NCBI GenBank assembly: GCA_022841625.1
Contig: JALHRD010000002.1
Span: forward strand, 124,001 to 188,000
Source of the DNA: Xanthobacteraceae bacterium
Lineage (GTDB): Bacteria; Pseudomonadota; Alphaproteobacteria; Rhizobiales; Xanthobacteraceae
Direction: 5' to 3'
Length of the DNA: 64,000 bases
The position numbers were made by a program, and so were the translations under genes. This document shows positions 1 to 9,365 of the stretch, piece by piece (position 1 is the first letter of the stretch; each line of letters begins with the position of its first letter). The notes under the pieces are model-generated. The model saw only the letters and a list, made by a program, of their open reading frames with translations. It did no database searches and was not told the DNA's origin.

Positions 1-1
1 G

Positions 2-88
2 GTTGCAAAATACGATGAACCGGCAACCCGTCATGGCTATGCGCTGGCGCATGCATTTATCGCCGACGCCTTTGCCGGGCGGCTTTAG
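2..88 (+). CDS. C-terminal end of an unidentified upstream gene
   Basis: An open frame enters from the left edge and ends with TAG at 86-88. It encodes 28 residues ending in AFIADAFAGRL. It stops 13 bases before the next start, as expected for the last gene upstream in an operon. The family cannot be recognised from so short a tail. Confidence 0.45.
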   Translation, partial: VAKYDEPATRHGYALAHAFIADAFAGRL

Positions 89-101
89 CAGGGACGCGCC
101 T

Positions 102-1013
102 ATGATCCGCACCGTTACCGGCGACGTCGAGGCAATCGTCGGGCGCGTGTTGGCGCATGAGCACCTGCAGATCGACCTGTCGGCGCAAAAGGGGCTCGCC
201 AACAAGATCGGCGCCGATGAGGAAGATGCGGTCGTTGAGGATTTGTGCACGGCGGTGGAATACGGGCTCGCCGCCGTCACCGATCTGAGCGCCCCGGGCT
301 GGGGCCGCGATCCCTTGGCGTTGCGGCGGATCAGCGAGCGCTCCGGTGTAAAGGTTGTATGTGCCGCCGGCTTTTACTGGGATCCGTTCCCGGAGATTGC
401 GCTCGCCAGCCCGGTCGAGGCGATTCGCGATGCCATGATCGCGGAAATCGAGCAGGGCGCCGACGGCTCCGATGTGCGCTGCGGGGTGATCAAGGTCGGC
501 ACCGCACGCGAGCCGAACGAGCCCGCCGAGCGGCTGTTCAAAGCGGCGGCTTTGGCGTCGCGCGCGACCGGCGCGCCGGTGATCACGCACACGTCGAATT
601 GCGGACAGGCGGCCTGGCACATTCGCGTCTTGGAAGGCGCCGGCATGGATATGACCCGCGCCGTGATCAGCCATATGGGCGCGGCGAACGACGTTTCGGA
701 ACTGGTCGAGGTCGGCCGCTGCGGTGCGTTCATGGGTATCGACAAAGTCAGCTTTCCCAAGGGGCCGACCAATGTGGAGCTCGCCAATCTGGTGCGCGAT
801 GCCTGCGATAAGGGGCTTGCCTGTCAGCTCATTCTTTCTTCGGACGTCGCCCGCCGAACCATGCTGTCGCGCCACGGCGGCCGCGGCTATCCGACGGTGC
901 TGCGGGACTTCGTGCCGATGTTGCTGGAGCGCGGTATTCCCGCCGCAACGATCGAAACCATGCTGTCCGACAATCCGGTGCGGATGCTGACCTTCGCTAA
1001 AGGACGGGATTGA
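102..1013 (+). CDS. phosphotriesterase-family metal-dependent hydrolase
   Basis: The 303-residue protein belongs to the phosphotriesterase (Php/PTE) branch of the amidohydrolase superfamily, TIM-barrel enzymes with a binuclear metal site. Visible metal-site candidates are the HEH pair at residues 19-21, the bridging lysine K131 in GVIKVGT, H163 in ITHTSN, H191 in SHMG and D248 in SSDVARR, in family order. The start at 102 follows an AGGGA ribosome binding site. Longer in-frame starts would overlap the preceding gene's tail. Natural substrates in this family are often lactones or carboxylic esters, so the substrate is unknown. It heads a run of plus-strand catabolic genes. Confidence 0.85.
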   Translation: MIRTVTGDVEAIVGRVLAHEHLQIDLSAQKGLANKIGADEEDAVVEDLCTAVEYGLAAVTDLSAPGWGRDPLALRRISERSGVKVVCAAGFYWDPFPEIALASPVEAIRDAMIAEIEQGADGSDVRCGVIKVGTAREPNEPAERLFKAAALASRATGAPVITHTSNCGQAAWHIRVLEGAGMDMTRAVISHMGAANDVSELVEVGRCGAFMGIDKVSFPKGPTNVELANLVRDACDKGLACQLILSSDVARRTMLSRHGGRGYPTVLRDFVPMLLERGIPAATIETMLSDNPVRMLTFAKGRD

Positions 1014-1074
1014 CCCGGCGGCTGGTTCGCCCGATCATTGTGCTGTGGCGAGGGCTCACTTTGAAGGCTTGGAC

Positions 1075-1221
1075 ATGTCCGACCCTGACCAAGACCGCAA
1101 CATTAACCGCCTGAGCTGGATCGCCTTCATCCTGGCTGGGATTGTTGGCCTGTTGTCGATTATTTTTGTCCGGCCGGTTCCCGCGCAGGATGCGCCATTC
1201 GAGGTCACCAGGAGCGACTGA
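1075..1221 (+). CDS. 48-residue single-pass membrane protein
   Basis: A short open frame starts at ATG 1075 and encodes 48 residues. A polar N-terminus (MSDPDQDRN) is followed by a hydrophobic segment at about residues 14-32 (LSWIAFILAGIVGLLSIIF) and a charged tail. Its TGA at 1219-1221 overlaps the ATG of the next gene (TGATG), which indicates translational coupling. No family was recognised. It could be a membrane partner or leader peptide of the hydrolase that follows. Confidence 0.55.
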   Translation: MSDPDQDRNINRLSWIAFILAGIVGLLSIIFVRPVPAQDAPFEVTRSD

Positions 1222-1931
1222 TGCACAAGATCGCCATTCCGCAGTCAGTTATCGATCGCGTCATCGCGCGGCGCGGCCGCGCGCATATCCATGACGATCT
1301 GGTTCCCGCGCGCACGGCGTTGGTCGTGGTCGATATGCAGAACGCCTTCATGATGCCGGGCGTCGCGCATGCCTTGTGCCTGACGGCGCAGGAGATCGTG
1401 CCGAACATCAACCGGCTGGCGCAGGCGGTGCGTGAAACCGGCGGCGCGGTGGTGTGGATCCAGACCGCCTATACCGACGAAACCCGAAAGAGCTGGTCGG
1501 CCTATTACGACATCAGCAAGCCCGAACAGAACGCCAAGCGCGCCGAGGCGCTCGCGCCCGGCAGCATCGGCTATCAGTTGTGGGAGACGCTCGATGCGCG
1601 CAAGAACGATACTTTCGTGGTAAAGGACCGGTTCTCCGCGTTCATCCAGGGCTCGTCGAATCTCGCCCCGGTGCTGCACGGCAAGGGCATCGACACCATT
1701 CTGGTCACTGGCACGGTCACCAATGTGTGCTGCGAGTCGACTGCGCGCGACGCCATGATGTGCAATTTCAAGACTGTCATGGTGTCGGACGGCAATGCCG
1801 CCGCCACCGACGAGGACCACAACGCCTCGCTGGCGGCGTTCTACCTGACGTTCGGCGATGTGATGGCGACCGATATGCTGATCGGCTGCCTGCGCAACAA
1901 TGCCAAGAAGGGCTTGGCCGCGGCGGAGTAG
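1221..1931 (+). CDS. isochorismatase-like cysteine hydrolase
   Basis: The 236-residue protein is an isochorismatase-family (cysteine hydrolase) enzyme. The triad is visible as D38 in VVVDMQ, K135 in FVVKDR and C170 in TGTVTNVCCEST. A second cysteine, C171, directly follows the presumed nucleophile. The family hydrolyses amides and related C-N bonds, for example nicotinamide, N-carbamoyl compounds, biuret and ureidoacrylate. Overlap with the small membrane ORF upstream suggests co-expression. The physiological substrate cannot be told from sequence. Confidence 0.88.
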   Translation: MHKIAIPQSVIDRVIARRGRAHIHDDLVPARTALVVVDMQNAFMMPGVAHALCLTAQEIVPNINRLAQAVRETGGAVVWIQTAYTDETRKSWSAYYDISKPEQNAKRAEALAPGSIGYQLWETLDARKNDTFVVKDRFSAFIQGSSNLAPVLHGKGIDTILVTGTVTNVCCESTARDAMMCNFKTVMVSDGNAAATDEDHNASLAAFYLTFGDVMATDMLIGCLRNNAKKGLAAAE

Positions 1932-1974
1932 CGCGCGGACACTTCGTCATTGCAGGGCGAGCGGTCGCTCGCGG

Positions 1975-4299
1975 TCAAGCTTTGCGCGCCGCCTCGATTG
2001 CCCGCCACACTTTTTCCGATGTTGCCGGCATCTGCACATACGGCGCGCCGATCCGCGTCAGCGCGTCGTTGACCGCGTTCATCACCGCCGGCAGTGCGCC
2101 GACCGTGCCGGATTCGCCCGCTCCCTTGACGCCGAGCGGGTTGAGCTTGGTGGGCACTTCGTTTTCACCGGCGACAAACTGGCAGAAATTGTCGGCGCGC
2201 GGCATGCCGTAGTCCATGAACGAACCCGTGACGATCTGGTCGCCCTGGTAAACAATGTTTTCGATCAGGGCCTGGCCGACCCCCATGGCGATGCCGCCAT
2301 GGAGCTGGCCCTCGACCAGCATCGGATTGATCATGTGGCCGACATCGTCGACCGCCGCATAGCGCACGAGTTCGACCGCGCCGGTGCCCTCGTCGATCTC
2401 GACCTCGACGATGTGGCAGCCATTCGGATAGGTGCGTTCGCCGCCGTCATAGGTGCCGCTCTCAAACATGCCGGCATCCATCCCCGCCGGCAGCGCTTTG
2501 TGGTTGAACGAGCGACGCGCAATTTCGGGCAGGTCAATGGTCTTGTCGGTTCCAGCCACGGTGAACTTGCCGCGCGCGAATTCGATGTCGTGCTCGGCGG
2601 CTTCAAGTGCGTGCGCCGCAAGCTTTTTGCCCTTGGCGATGATCTTGTCTGCGGCCAGGAGCAACGCGGTTCCGCCGCATGACATCGAGCGCGAGCCGAA
2701 GGTGCCGGTGCCGATTGCGATCTGGTCGGTGTCGCCATATTGGAAGCGCACGCGGTCGGGCGGAATGCCGAGCTTGTCGGCAATGATCTGCCGGTAGGCG
2801 GTGCCATGGCCCTGGCCGTGGTCATGGGTGCCCATCGCCACGGTCAGCGCGCCGGATTGGTCGAAGCGCAGTTCGGAATGCTCGATCAAGCCGGCGTTCG
2901 AGGCTTCGACGGTGCTCGAGACTCCGAGTCCGCGCAGCTTGCCGTGCTTGGCCGATTCCTTTCGGCGCGCCTCGAAGCCGGCATAATCCGCCAGCGTAAG
3001 GCAGTCGCTCAGGTTCTTGCCGAAATCGCCGCAGTCATAGGTGTAGACCAGCGCGGTCTTGAACGGCATCGCCTCCTTGGGGATCATATTGCGACGGCGC
3101 AATTCCGCGCGATCGATGCCAAGCTTGCGGGCGGCGAGATCGACCAGGGTTTCGAGAACATAGGCGGCCTCCGGCCGTCCGGCGCCGCGATAGGGTCCGG
3201 TCAGCATGGTGTTGGTGAAGGTGCCGTTCACTTCGACGTAACCGGCAGGAAATGTGTAGGTGCCGGCGAGCACGCCGATATTGTTGGTCGGCGGACCGGC
3301 GCTGCGGTCGGCGGCGTTGTAAGCGCCGATATTGCAGTAATTGCGGACCCGGATCGCCAGGAATTTTCCGTTGTTGTCGAGCGCAAGCTCGGCTTCGGTG
3401 ACGTTGTCGCGGCAGTGTTCGTCCGACAGAAACGCTTCGCTCCGGTCTGATATCCACTTCACCGGCCGGCCGGTGAGCTTCGCTGCCAATAGCGTTAGCT
3501 GATATTCCGGATAGACGGCGCCCTTCATGCCAAAGCCGCCGCCGACATTGTCGGCGATCACGCGGACCTTGCTCTCGGGAACCCGCAGCACGTCATGGGC
3601 AAGCGTGCGGCGGACTTGGTGCGGCCCCTGGATGGTGCAGCGTAATGTGTAGCGGTCGTCGCGCGGATCGTACTCGGCGAGGCAGCCGCGTGCTTCCATC
3701 GACGCGGTGGTGAGCCGGTTGATGACCATTCGGTGCTTGATGACATGATCGGCCTTGGCGATTGCCTGTTCAGCGGCGGCCTTGTTGCCGGCTTCGTGAA
3801 AGAAGGCGAAATTGTCGCGGCACGCGTCCCACACGGCAGGCGCGCCGGGCGCGATCGCCTGTTCCAGCATTGTGACCGAGGGCAGGTCCTCGTATTCGAC
3901 TTCGATCAATTCGGCGGCGTCTTTGGCCTCACTGAGCGTCTCGGCAATGACCATCGCCACTGGCTCGCCGATATAGCGCACGCGGTCGCGCGCCAATAGC
4001 GGCTGTGGCGTGGCGAATTGCGGAGAGCCGTCGCGCCGCTTGCGCGGCAGGCGTGGCTCTTGGAGGCCGAGCGCGAGCACGGCGGCATCATTGCCGGTGA
4101 GGATGTGCAGGACACCTGGCGATTGCCGCGCCCGCCTGACGTCAATCGACACGAGTTTCGCGTGCGAGTGCTGCGAGCGCAGCACATAGGCCCGCGCCTG
4201 ATTGACCAGGCTGACGTCGTCGACATAGCGGCCGACGCCGCGCACGAGATACGGGTCTTCCTCCCGCGGGACCGGCTGGCCGATTCCAAATTCACCCAT
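1975..4299 (-). CDS. xanthine dehydrogenase family, molybdopterin-binding large subunit (CoxL-like)
   Basis: The 774-residue protein is a large (molybdenum cofactor) subunit of the xanthine oxidase/aerobic CO dehydrogenase family. It shows the N-terminal hammerhead region, NVGGGFGMKG and a C-terminal NPLGVKGAGESG motif. The active-site loop reads PYRGAGRPEA, unlike the AYRCSFR loop of true form I CO dehydrogenase, so CO oxidation is unlikely. An organic hydroxylase acting on a heterocycle or aldehyde is more probable. The start at 4299 (MGEFGIGQPVP) has an AGGAC site just upstream; a longer frame to 4371 looks non-coding. No FeS or FAD subunit genes lie beside it. Confidence 0.9.
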   Translation of the reverse strand: MGEFGIGQPVPREEDPYLVRGVGRYVDDVSLVNQARAYVLRSQHSHAKLVSIDVRRARQSPGVLHILTGNDAAVLALGLQEPRLPRKRRDGSPQFATPQPLLARDRVRYIGEPVAMVIAETLSEAKDAAELIEVEYEDLPSVTMLEQAIAPGAPAVWDACRDNFAFFHEAGNKAAAEQAIAKADHVIKHRMVINRLTTASMEARGCLAEYDPRDDRYTLRCTIQGPHQVRRTLAHDVLRVPESKVRVIADNVGGGFGMKGAVYPEYQLTLLAAKLTGRPVKWISDRSEAFLSDEHCRDNVTEAELALDNNGKFLAIRVRNYCNIGAYNAADRSAGPPTNNIGVLAGTYTFPAGYVEVNGTFTNTMLTGPYRGAGRPEAAYVLETLVDLAARKLGIDRAELRRRNMIPKEAMPFKTALVYTYDCGDFGKNLSDCLTLADYAGFEARRKESAKHGKLRGLGVSSTVEASNAGLIEHSELRFDQSGALTVAMGTHDHGQGHGTAYRQIIADKLGIPPDRVRFQYGDTDQIAIGTGTFGSRSMSCGGTALLLAADKIIAKGKKLAAHALEAAEHDIEFARGKFTVAGTDKTIDLPEIARRSFNHKALPAGMDAGMFESGTYDGGERTYPNGCHIVEVEIDEGTGAVELVRYAAVDDVGHMINPMLVEGQLHGGIAMGVGQALIENIVYQGDQIVTGSFMDYGMPRADNFCQFVAGENEVPTKLNPLGVKGAGESGTVGALPAVMNAVNDALTRIGAPYVQMPATSEKVWRAIEAARKA

Positions 4300-4466
4300 G
4301 ATGTCCTGAGATGCCTGCTGGCGCGCCGATGGCGCATGACGTGTGGAATGCGGCGAAATGTATCGCGGCATTGCATTCGGGGGTCAAGGCCTGTCAAATC
4401 GTTCGGATGCATGCCGCGCATGGCTGCGACGCTTGGCATGACGCTTGGCCATTACGGGCGATTTTG

Positions 4467-5468
4467 ATGCGATTCCTGCTTGCCGTCAGGCTTGGGGCAA
4501 TTGGCGTTCTGGCGGCCGCCGGGACCGGCGCGGGCGCTGCCGAATTCTACCAGGGCAAGACTTTGACTGTGATCGTCGGCTATGCGCCCGGCGGCGGGGT
4601 CGATACCACGGCGCGCGCGGTGACGCGCCACCTCGGACGGTTTATTCCAGGGAGCCCGACGGTCACGGTCCAGAACATGGAGGGCGCGGCCGGTATCGTA
4701 TCGGTCAACCACCTGGTGCGACGGGTGGCGCCGGACGGGCTCACACTGGGCATTCCCGGCCGTTCCTGGTTCATCGAAGGCATCGTCAAGCGACAGGGCA
4801 TTGCCTTCGATCCAGTGACGCTGAGTTACATCGGTAGTCCCGGTTCGGTGACATCGGCGGTGTTTATTCGTGCCGCCACCGGGATCGTGCGTTTCGATGA
4901 CTGGAAGGCTTCGGGTAAGACCGTGACCTTCGGCGCGCTTGGCGCCGGCACCCATACCGCCACGGTGCCGAATCTTCTCGCTGCCGCCGGTGCGCCGGCA
5001 AAGGTCGTGCTCGGCTACGTCTCGACCGCGCGCATTCTCTTGGCGCTGGAGCAGGGTGAAGTCGATGCCTCCTTCACCACCGGAGACGGGCTTGCCAACC
5101 GCCCGGCTCTGGCCAAGCAAGTCATCCCGATTGTGCAATCGGGCGCGCGCTTTCCGGGTTTACCGCTCTTGCACGACGTCATACGCCCGCAGCACCAAGC
5201 GGTGCTGGCGCTTGCGATGGCTACCGACACCTTCGGCGTTCCGATTGTTGGCCCGCCCGGGATTCCGGCTGAGCAGACGGCGATCCTGCGCAAGGCCTTC
5301 ATCGCGATGGCGCAGGATAAAGACTACCAAGCCGATGCGCAGCGTGTGGAGCTGCCGGTCGGCGCCCCGATTGAAGGTGGCCGGCTGGCGGACATGATGC
5401 GCAATCTTGCGACGTCCGCTACGCCCGCGGTGATCGCCGCGCTTCAAATGCTCTCAGCGGGTAAATGA
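4467..5468 (+). CDS. tripartite tricarboxylate transporter substrate-binding protein (Bug family), copy 1
   Basis: The 333-residue protein begins with a signal peptide (MRFLLAVRLGAIGVLAAAG, cleavage near GAA-EFY). The Bug/TctC fold follows, with the signature FYQGKTLTVIVGYAPGGGVD and the typical two-lobe length. Bug proteins bind carboxylates in the periplasm and normally serve TctA/TctB membrane pairs. None is present here. The frame is open further upstream to 4311, but the signal peptide fixes the start at 4467. Confidence 0.87.
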   Translation: MRFLLAVRLGAIGVLAAAGTGAGAAEFYQGKTLTVIVGYAPGGGVDTTARAVTRHLGRFIPGSPTVTVQNMEGAAGIVSVNHLVRRVAPDGLTLGIPGRSWFIEGIVKRQGIAFDPVTLSYIGSPGSVTSAVFIRAATGIVRFDDWKASGKTVTFGALGAGTHTATVPNLLAAAGAPAKVVLGYVSTARILLALEQGEVDASFTTGDGLANRPALAKQVIPIVQSGARFPGLPLLHDVIRPQHQAVLALAMATDTFGVPIVGPPGIPAEQTAILRKAFIAMAQDKDYQADAQRVELPVGAPIEGGRLADMMRNLATSATPAVIAALQMLSAGK

Positions 5469-5475
5469 TCCGCGC

Positions 5476-6849
5476 TCACGCGGCGTCCCGTTTGGCCGTG
5501 GTCGGGCTGAGCATATCCATCAGCGCGCTTACCGAGGGCAGGTTCTCAAGCGCATTGACCGATGCGATGACCTCTTCAATGACAGGGGCGGGCAGGCGCC
5601 CCTTGGCATAGACGCGGAATTTGTCTTCCACCTCTTTGCGCGACAACGGGTTCTGGAACGATCCCTTGGGGTGGTCGCTGCGCACGCTGCGTATCTTGCC
5701 GTCGGCCATCTCGACCTCGACGACCGTCTGCGTGATGGAGAGCGATGGGTCGGCGCTGATGACGACTTGATGTTCGGCGAACCGCCGCAGCTTCGGATCG
5801 TCGTAGCGCGTCGGCTCGAATTCCGCGAGCGTCAGCGCGCGATCATGCAGGATCACCGCCGCCGTATAGTGGCCGGAGATCAGGGCTTCGAACTTGCCTT
5901 TGTACCGCGGCAGCGTGCCGTGCATGTTGAAGGCCATTGGGCTCAGCGCCACGCGCACCGACTTGATCGCCGCCGGGTCGATGGCGCCCTGCGACAGGAC
6001 ATCGAACAGTGCGCCGTTCATGCCCTGCATCAGCGACGCCGAGGGCCATAGCCGCAGATCGATCTGCTCAAGTTCCCAGCGCTTGCCGAGGTCGCCCACC
6101 GCCAAGTCGAGCCGGCCGCCATTGGCATAGGTGTTGAACAGTCCACCGTCCTTGGCAGTGAGGAATTCGCGCGTCGCCACGAATTTCTGTTCCGCGAGCA
6201 GCGCCGCCATCAAGCCCGACAACGCGCCGCGGCACTGATGGAACTTCACGGTGGGAGTTCCCCAGGCTGCAAACGTGCCGGCGGCCTGGCTGCCGGCGAG
6301 CCCGAACGCACGCGCCATGGTCTCGGCGTCGAACCCAAGCAGCCGGCCGACCGCAGCAGCGGCGCCGAACGGCCCGAGCACGCCCGGCCCATGCCAGCCG
6401 CGCTTGCGGAACTCCGGATAGTCGAGCCCGACACCGATCCGCGTCGTAACCTCGAATCCGGCCGCCAGTGCGACCAGAAGATCGCGGCCGGAGTTTCCCT
6501 CCCGCTCCGCGATCGCGAGCGCGGGCGGGACCACTTCCGGCGTCACATGGGTCATGATCGGCCGATGCACGTCGCACATGGTCGTGGCGGTAATCAGATA
6601 GCCGTTGAGCAGCGTTGCGCCGGCGAGCGACAGGCTACCGCCGCCGATCACGCTTGCTTCGGTGGATTGCGCAAGCGCGTCCGCCAAAGCCGCGATTTGA
6701 TGGGTCTCCTCGCCCTGGTGGCCGGCGAGCGCGCAGGCGAGTGCGTCGAGCAGCAGGTCCTTGCAGTGTTCCCTGACGCGTTCGGGCAGGTCGTCGTAGC
6801 GCAGCGTGGCGGCGAATTGCGCCAGCGTTTCGGTTGCGTCGTCCGACAT
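5476..6849 (-). CDS. MmgE/PrpD family protein
   Basis: The 457-residue protein matches the MmgE/PrpD family, which includes 2-methylcitrate dehydratase and cis-aconitate decarboxylase relatives. It shows the all-helical N-terminal domain (CKDLLLDALACALAG), the central HGPGVLGPFGAAAA stretch and the C-terminal lid domain ending near RLPAPVIEEVI. A strong AGGGGG site precedes ATG 6849. It converges on the binding-protein gene at 4467-5468 with an 7-base gap. Substrate specificity is not predictable; many family members of this type are annotated only by fold. Confidence 0.87.
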   Translation of the reverse strand: MSDDATETLAQFAATLRYDDLPERVREHCKDLLLDALACALAGHQGEETHQIAALADALAQSTEASVIGGGSLSLAGATLLNGYLITATTMCDVHRPIMTHVTPEVVPPALAIAEREGNSGRDLLVALAAGFEVTTRIGVGLDYPEFRKRGWHGPGVLGPFGAAAAVGRLLGFDAETMARAFGLAGSQAAGTFAAWGTPTVKFHQCRGALSGLMAALLAEQKFVATREFLTAKDGGLFNTYANGGRLDLAVGDLGKRWELEQIDLRLWPSASLMQGMNGALFDVLSQGAIDPAAIKSVRVALSPMAFNMHGTLPRYKGKFEALISGHYTAAVILHDRALTLAEFEPTRYDDPKLRRFAEHQVVISADPSLSITQTVVEVEMADGKIRSVRSDHPKGSFQNPLSRKEVEDKFRVYAKGRLPAPVIEEVIASVNALENLPSVSALMDMLSPTTAKRDAA

Positions 6850-7001
6850 GAGACCCCCTGCGGTCACGGCTTCATGATTAATGACGGGGACCGATTCTAC
6901 ACGGAATAGTATCCCACGATACTGGCGTCGGTCATTATGCATGACCTAAAATGACGTTCCGGCCGGATGGTCGTCGGCATTGCCCCCACGGAGGACAAGA
7001 C

Positions 7002-7670
7002 GTGTTCTATGAAACCGCTAAGAACAATCACGGACTGCCATATAATCCATTCAAGTCCTGCGTGGTGCCGCGGCCGATCGGCTGGGTTTCGACCCTGAGC
7101 CACGATGGCATCGTCAATCTTGCGCCGTTCAGCATGTTCAACCAGCTCAATTACGATCCGCCATTCGTTTGCTTCTCCGGCTCCAACCGCCCCGGCACCG
7201 GCCAGCGCAAGGATTCGGTCACCAATGCGGAGGAGACCGGCGAATTCGTGGTCAACATGGCGACCTACGATCTGCGCGAGAAGGTCTCAACGACCGCGCA
7301 ATTCGTCGATCCGGAGGTTGATGAGTTCGAATTGGCCGGGCTCACCAAAGTGCCGTCGAAACTGATACGGCCGCCGCGGGTCGCCGAATCGCCGATCCAT
7401 CTGGAGTGCCGCTACCACAGCACGCTGACGCTGCCGGCGAACCGGCGGCATTCGACCCACCACGTCGTAATTGGCGAGGTCGTCGGCATCCACATTAGGG
7501 ACGACGTGATCGGCGCCGACGGTAAGATCGACATCAAGAAGATCCGGCCGCTCGCGCGACTCGGCTACATGGACTACACCAGCGTCACTGAAGTCTTCAC
7601 CATGGCGCCGCAGGGCAACCAGGCCGGCCAGATCGGCGAGGCGGTGGCCAAGCCGAAAGTCTTGGCCTGA
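7002..7670 (+). CDS. flavin reductase family protein (FMN-binding split barrel)
   Basis: The 222-residue protein shows the flavin reductase-like signature VVPRPIGWVSTLS near its N-terminus and an FSMFNQLNYDPPFVCFS stretch. Such proteins use NAD(P)H to reduce FMN/FAD for monooxygenases or act alone as flavoproteins. GTG 7002 is chosen because GGAGG sits 7 bases before it. The longer reading from 6951 lacks a site and adds a non-family N-terminus. It is followed after 11 bases by a Bug protein gene, probably in one transcript. Confidence 0.87.
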   Translation: MFYETAKNNHGLPYNPFKSCVVPRPIGWVSTLSHDGIVNLAPFSMFNQLNYDPPFVCFSGSNRPGTGQRKDSVTNAEETGEFVVNMATYDLREKVSTTAQFVDPEVDEFELAGLTKVPSKLIRPPRVAESPIHLECRYHSTLTLPANRRHSTHHVVIGEVVGIHIRDDVIGADGKIDIKKIRPLARLGYMDYTSVTEVFTMAPQGNQAGQIGEAVAKPKVLA

Positions 7671-7681
7671 GCGGCGCGCGC

Positions 7682-8701
7682 GTGCGGCGCCTTCTCTCAA
7701 GTGCACTGGCTGTTAGCGTGCTTGCGGTCTCCGCGGAGATCGTTGCGGCCGAACCTGCCGCATCCTTTTATGCAGGGAAGTCGGTCGAATTAGTGATTGG
7801 CTATCCACCCGCGGGTAGCAATGACATCTACGGCCGGATTGTCGCGCGCCACCTCGGCAAGCACATTCCCGGCGCGCCGTCGATCATCGTTCGCAATATG
7901 CCCGGCGCCGGCAGTCTGGTCGCCGCCAACCACATCTATAATCGCGCACCCAAGGACGGCACGGTTCTTGGCGTGGTGTCGGCAGGCATTCCGCTGCAGG
8001 CGCGGCTTGGGCAGCCGCAAGCGCGGTTCGAACCGGGGCAATTCATATGGATCGGTCGCATCCAGTCGTCGTCGAGCGTCACCATGGTCTGGCGCACGTC
8101 CAAGATCATGTCGCTCGACGATGCCAAACGCAGCGAAGTGGTCCTGAGCGCGACCGGCGCGGGTTCGACCGGCTCGCTCTATCCAAGCGTCATGAACGAA
8201 GTGCTCAAGACGCGTTTTAAACTGGTGCAGGGCTACAAGGGCACCCACGAAGCGATGCTGGCGCTGGAGCGTGGCGAAGCGGAAGGCCATTCCACTACCT
8301 GGGAAGCGGTGAAGTCGGTCAACATGCGCTGGATCAAAGAGGGCTTGATTCGGATCATCGTCCAGCACGGGCTCAACCGTGCGCCCGATCTGCCGCATGT
8401 GCCGACTTCGGTCGAGCTTGCGACCACGGCCGAGGACCGCGCGGTGATGCGGGCTATTATGGGCGCGGCCGAGATCGGCAAGGCCTATTTCACCACGCCG
8501 GAAGTGCCCGCCGACCGGGTGGCGGTATTGCGGCGTGCGTTCGATGCTATGATGCGCGATGCCGCGTTCGTCGAGGACGTGCGGAAGGTGCATGGCGATG
8601 TCGAGCCGATGACCGGTGAGCGTTTGCAGGAACTGATCGGCGAGCTTGAAGCCTTCCCGCAGGTGGTGATCGATCGGGTGAAGGTGTTGTATAAGGAGTG
8701 A
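7682..8701 (+). CDS. tripartite tricarboxylate transporter substrate-binding protein (Bug family), copy 2
   Basis: The 339-residue protein starts at GTG 7682 with a signal peptide (MRRLLSSALAVSVLAVSA, cleavage near VAA-EPA). The Bug signature is SFYAGKSVELVIGYPPAGSN. Related text (HIPGAPSIIVRNMPGAGSL) occurs in copies 1 and 4, so the paralogues share ancestry. No good Shine-Dalgarno sequence precedes the start. It probably binds a small carboxylate in the periplasm. No TctA/B genes are nearby. Confidence 0.85.
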   Translation: MRRLLSSALAVSVLAVSAEIVAAEPAASFYAGKSVELVIGYPPAGSNDIYGRIVARHLGKHIPGAPSIIVRNMPGAGSLVAANHIYNRAPKDGTVLGVVSAGIPLQARLGQPQARFEPGQFIWIGRIQSSSSVTMVWRTSKIMSLDDAKRSEVVLSATGAGSTGSLYPSVMNEVLKTRFKLVQGYKGTHEAMLALERGEAEGHSTTWEAVKSVNMRWIKEGLIRIIVQHGLNRAPDLPHVPTSVELATTAEDRAVMRAIMGAAEIGKAYFTTPEVPADRVAVLRRAFDAMMRDAAFVEDVRKVHGDVEPMTGERLQELIGELEAFPQVVIDRVKVLYKE

Positions 8702-8753
8702 CCGGCGGCGGCGCGCACCAAAGAAGACCGTCGGGGACGGGGCGGAGGACGAC

Positions 8754-9266
8754 ATGAAAGTCATGCGCATGGTTGTGGCCGTGCTGGCGATCGGCATTGG
8801 CGCGGGCACGGCGGCTGCCCAGCAGGGCAAGACGCTACGCGAGCAGCTGGTTGGGACCTGGGAATTCATCATCGCTGAGATCACGACCACGGAGGGGACG
8901 AAGACATTCCCCTTCGGCGAACGGCCAAAGGGAATGCTGATCTTCACCGAAGGTGGCAGCTTCTCGCAGGTTCATGTCTCCGGCGATCTGCCGCTGATCG
9001 CGTCCAAGAACCGCCTTGCCGGGACTCCCGAACAAAACACCGCGATTGTGCATGGCAGCTTGGCGCTGTTTGGCACTTACACCGTCGACGAAGCCAAGAA
9101 GGCCCTTACGTTCCATATTGTCGCCAGCACCTACCCAAATCAGCAGGGCACCTCGCAGACCCGCACCATCGACCGCCTGACGGCTGATGAGTTCATCAAT
9201 ACCAATCCGGCGGCATCGCGGGACGTTCCGGCGGTGGCGTCGAACCGCTATCGGCGGGCGAAATAG
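8754..9266 (+). CDS. exported lipocalin-like domain protein
   Basis: The 170-residue protein has a signal peptide (cleavage near AAA-QQG) and then a lipocalin-like domain. The domain opens with LREQLVGTWEFIIAE, followed by GMLIFTEGGSFSQ and GTYTVDEAKKALTFH. This matches the lipocalin_5-type small beta-barrel seen in many alphaproteobacterial catabolic clusters. A GGAGG site precedes ATG 8754. It lies between two Bug protein genes on the same strand, suggesting a ligand-binding accessory role, which is inference. Confidence 0.8.
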   Translation: MKVMRMVVAVLAIGIGAGTAAAQQGKTLREQLVGTWEFIIAEITTTEGTKTFPFGERPKGMLIFTEGGSFSQVHVSGDLPLIASKNRLAGTPEQNTAIVHGSLALFGTYTVDEAKKALTFHIVASTYPNQQGTSQTRTIDRLTADEFINTNPAASRDVPAVASNRYRRAK

Positions 9267-9365
9267 CGCTGTTGCGGCAGCACAAGAAGGTCGATCGCTT
9301 GAGTTGCGGCCGCCGTCGCAACTTCCTAGCATGATCGTGTTTGGTCGCGTTTAAGGAGCATGCCT

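Noticed and set aside
57-875. Long antisense frames over the phosphotriesterase-family gene and many similar long antisense frames elsewhere
   Set aside because: High GC creates long open shadows. They lack domains and ribosome sites, and the opposite strand has recognisable proteins.
1975-4299. Aerobic CO dehydrogenase
   Set aside because: The active-site loop lacks the AYRCSFR motif and coxM/coxS are absent.
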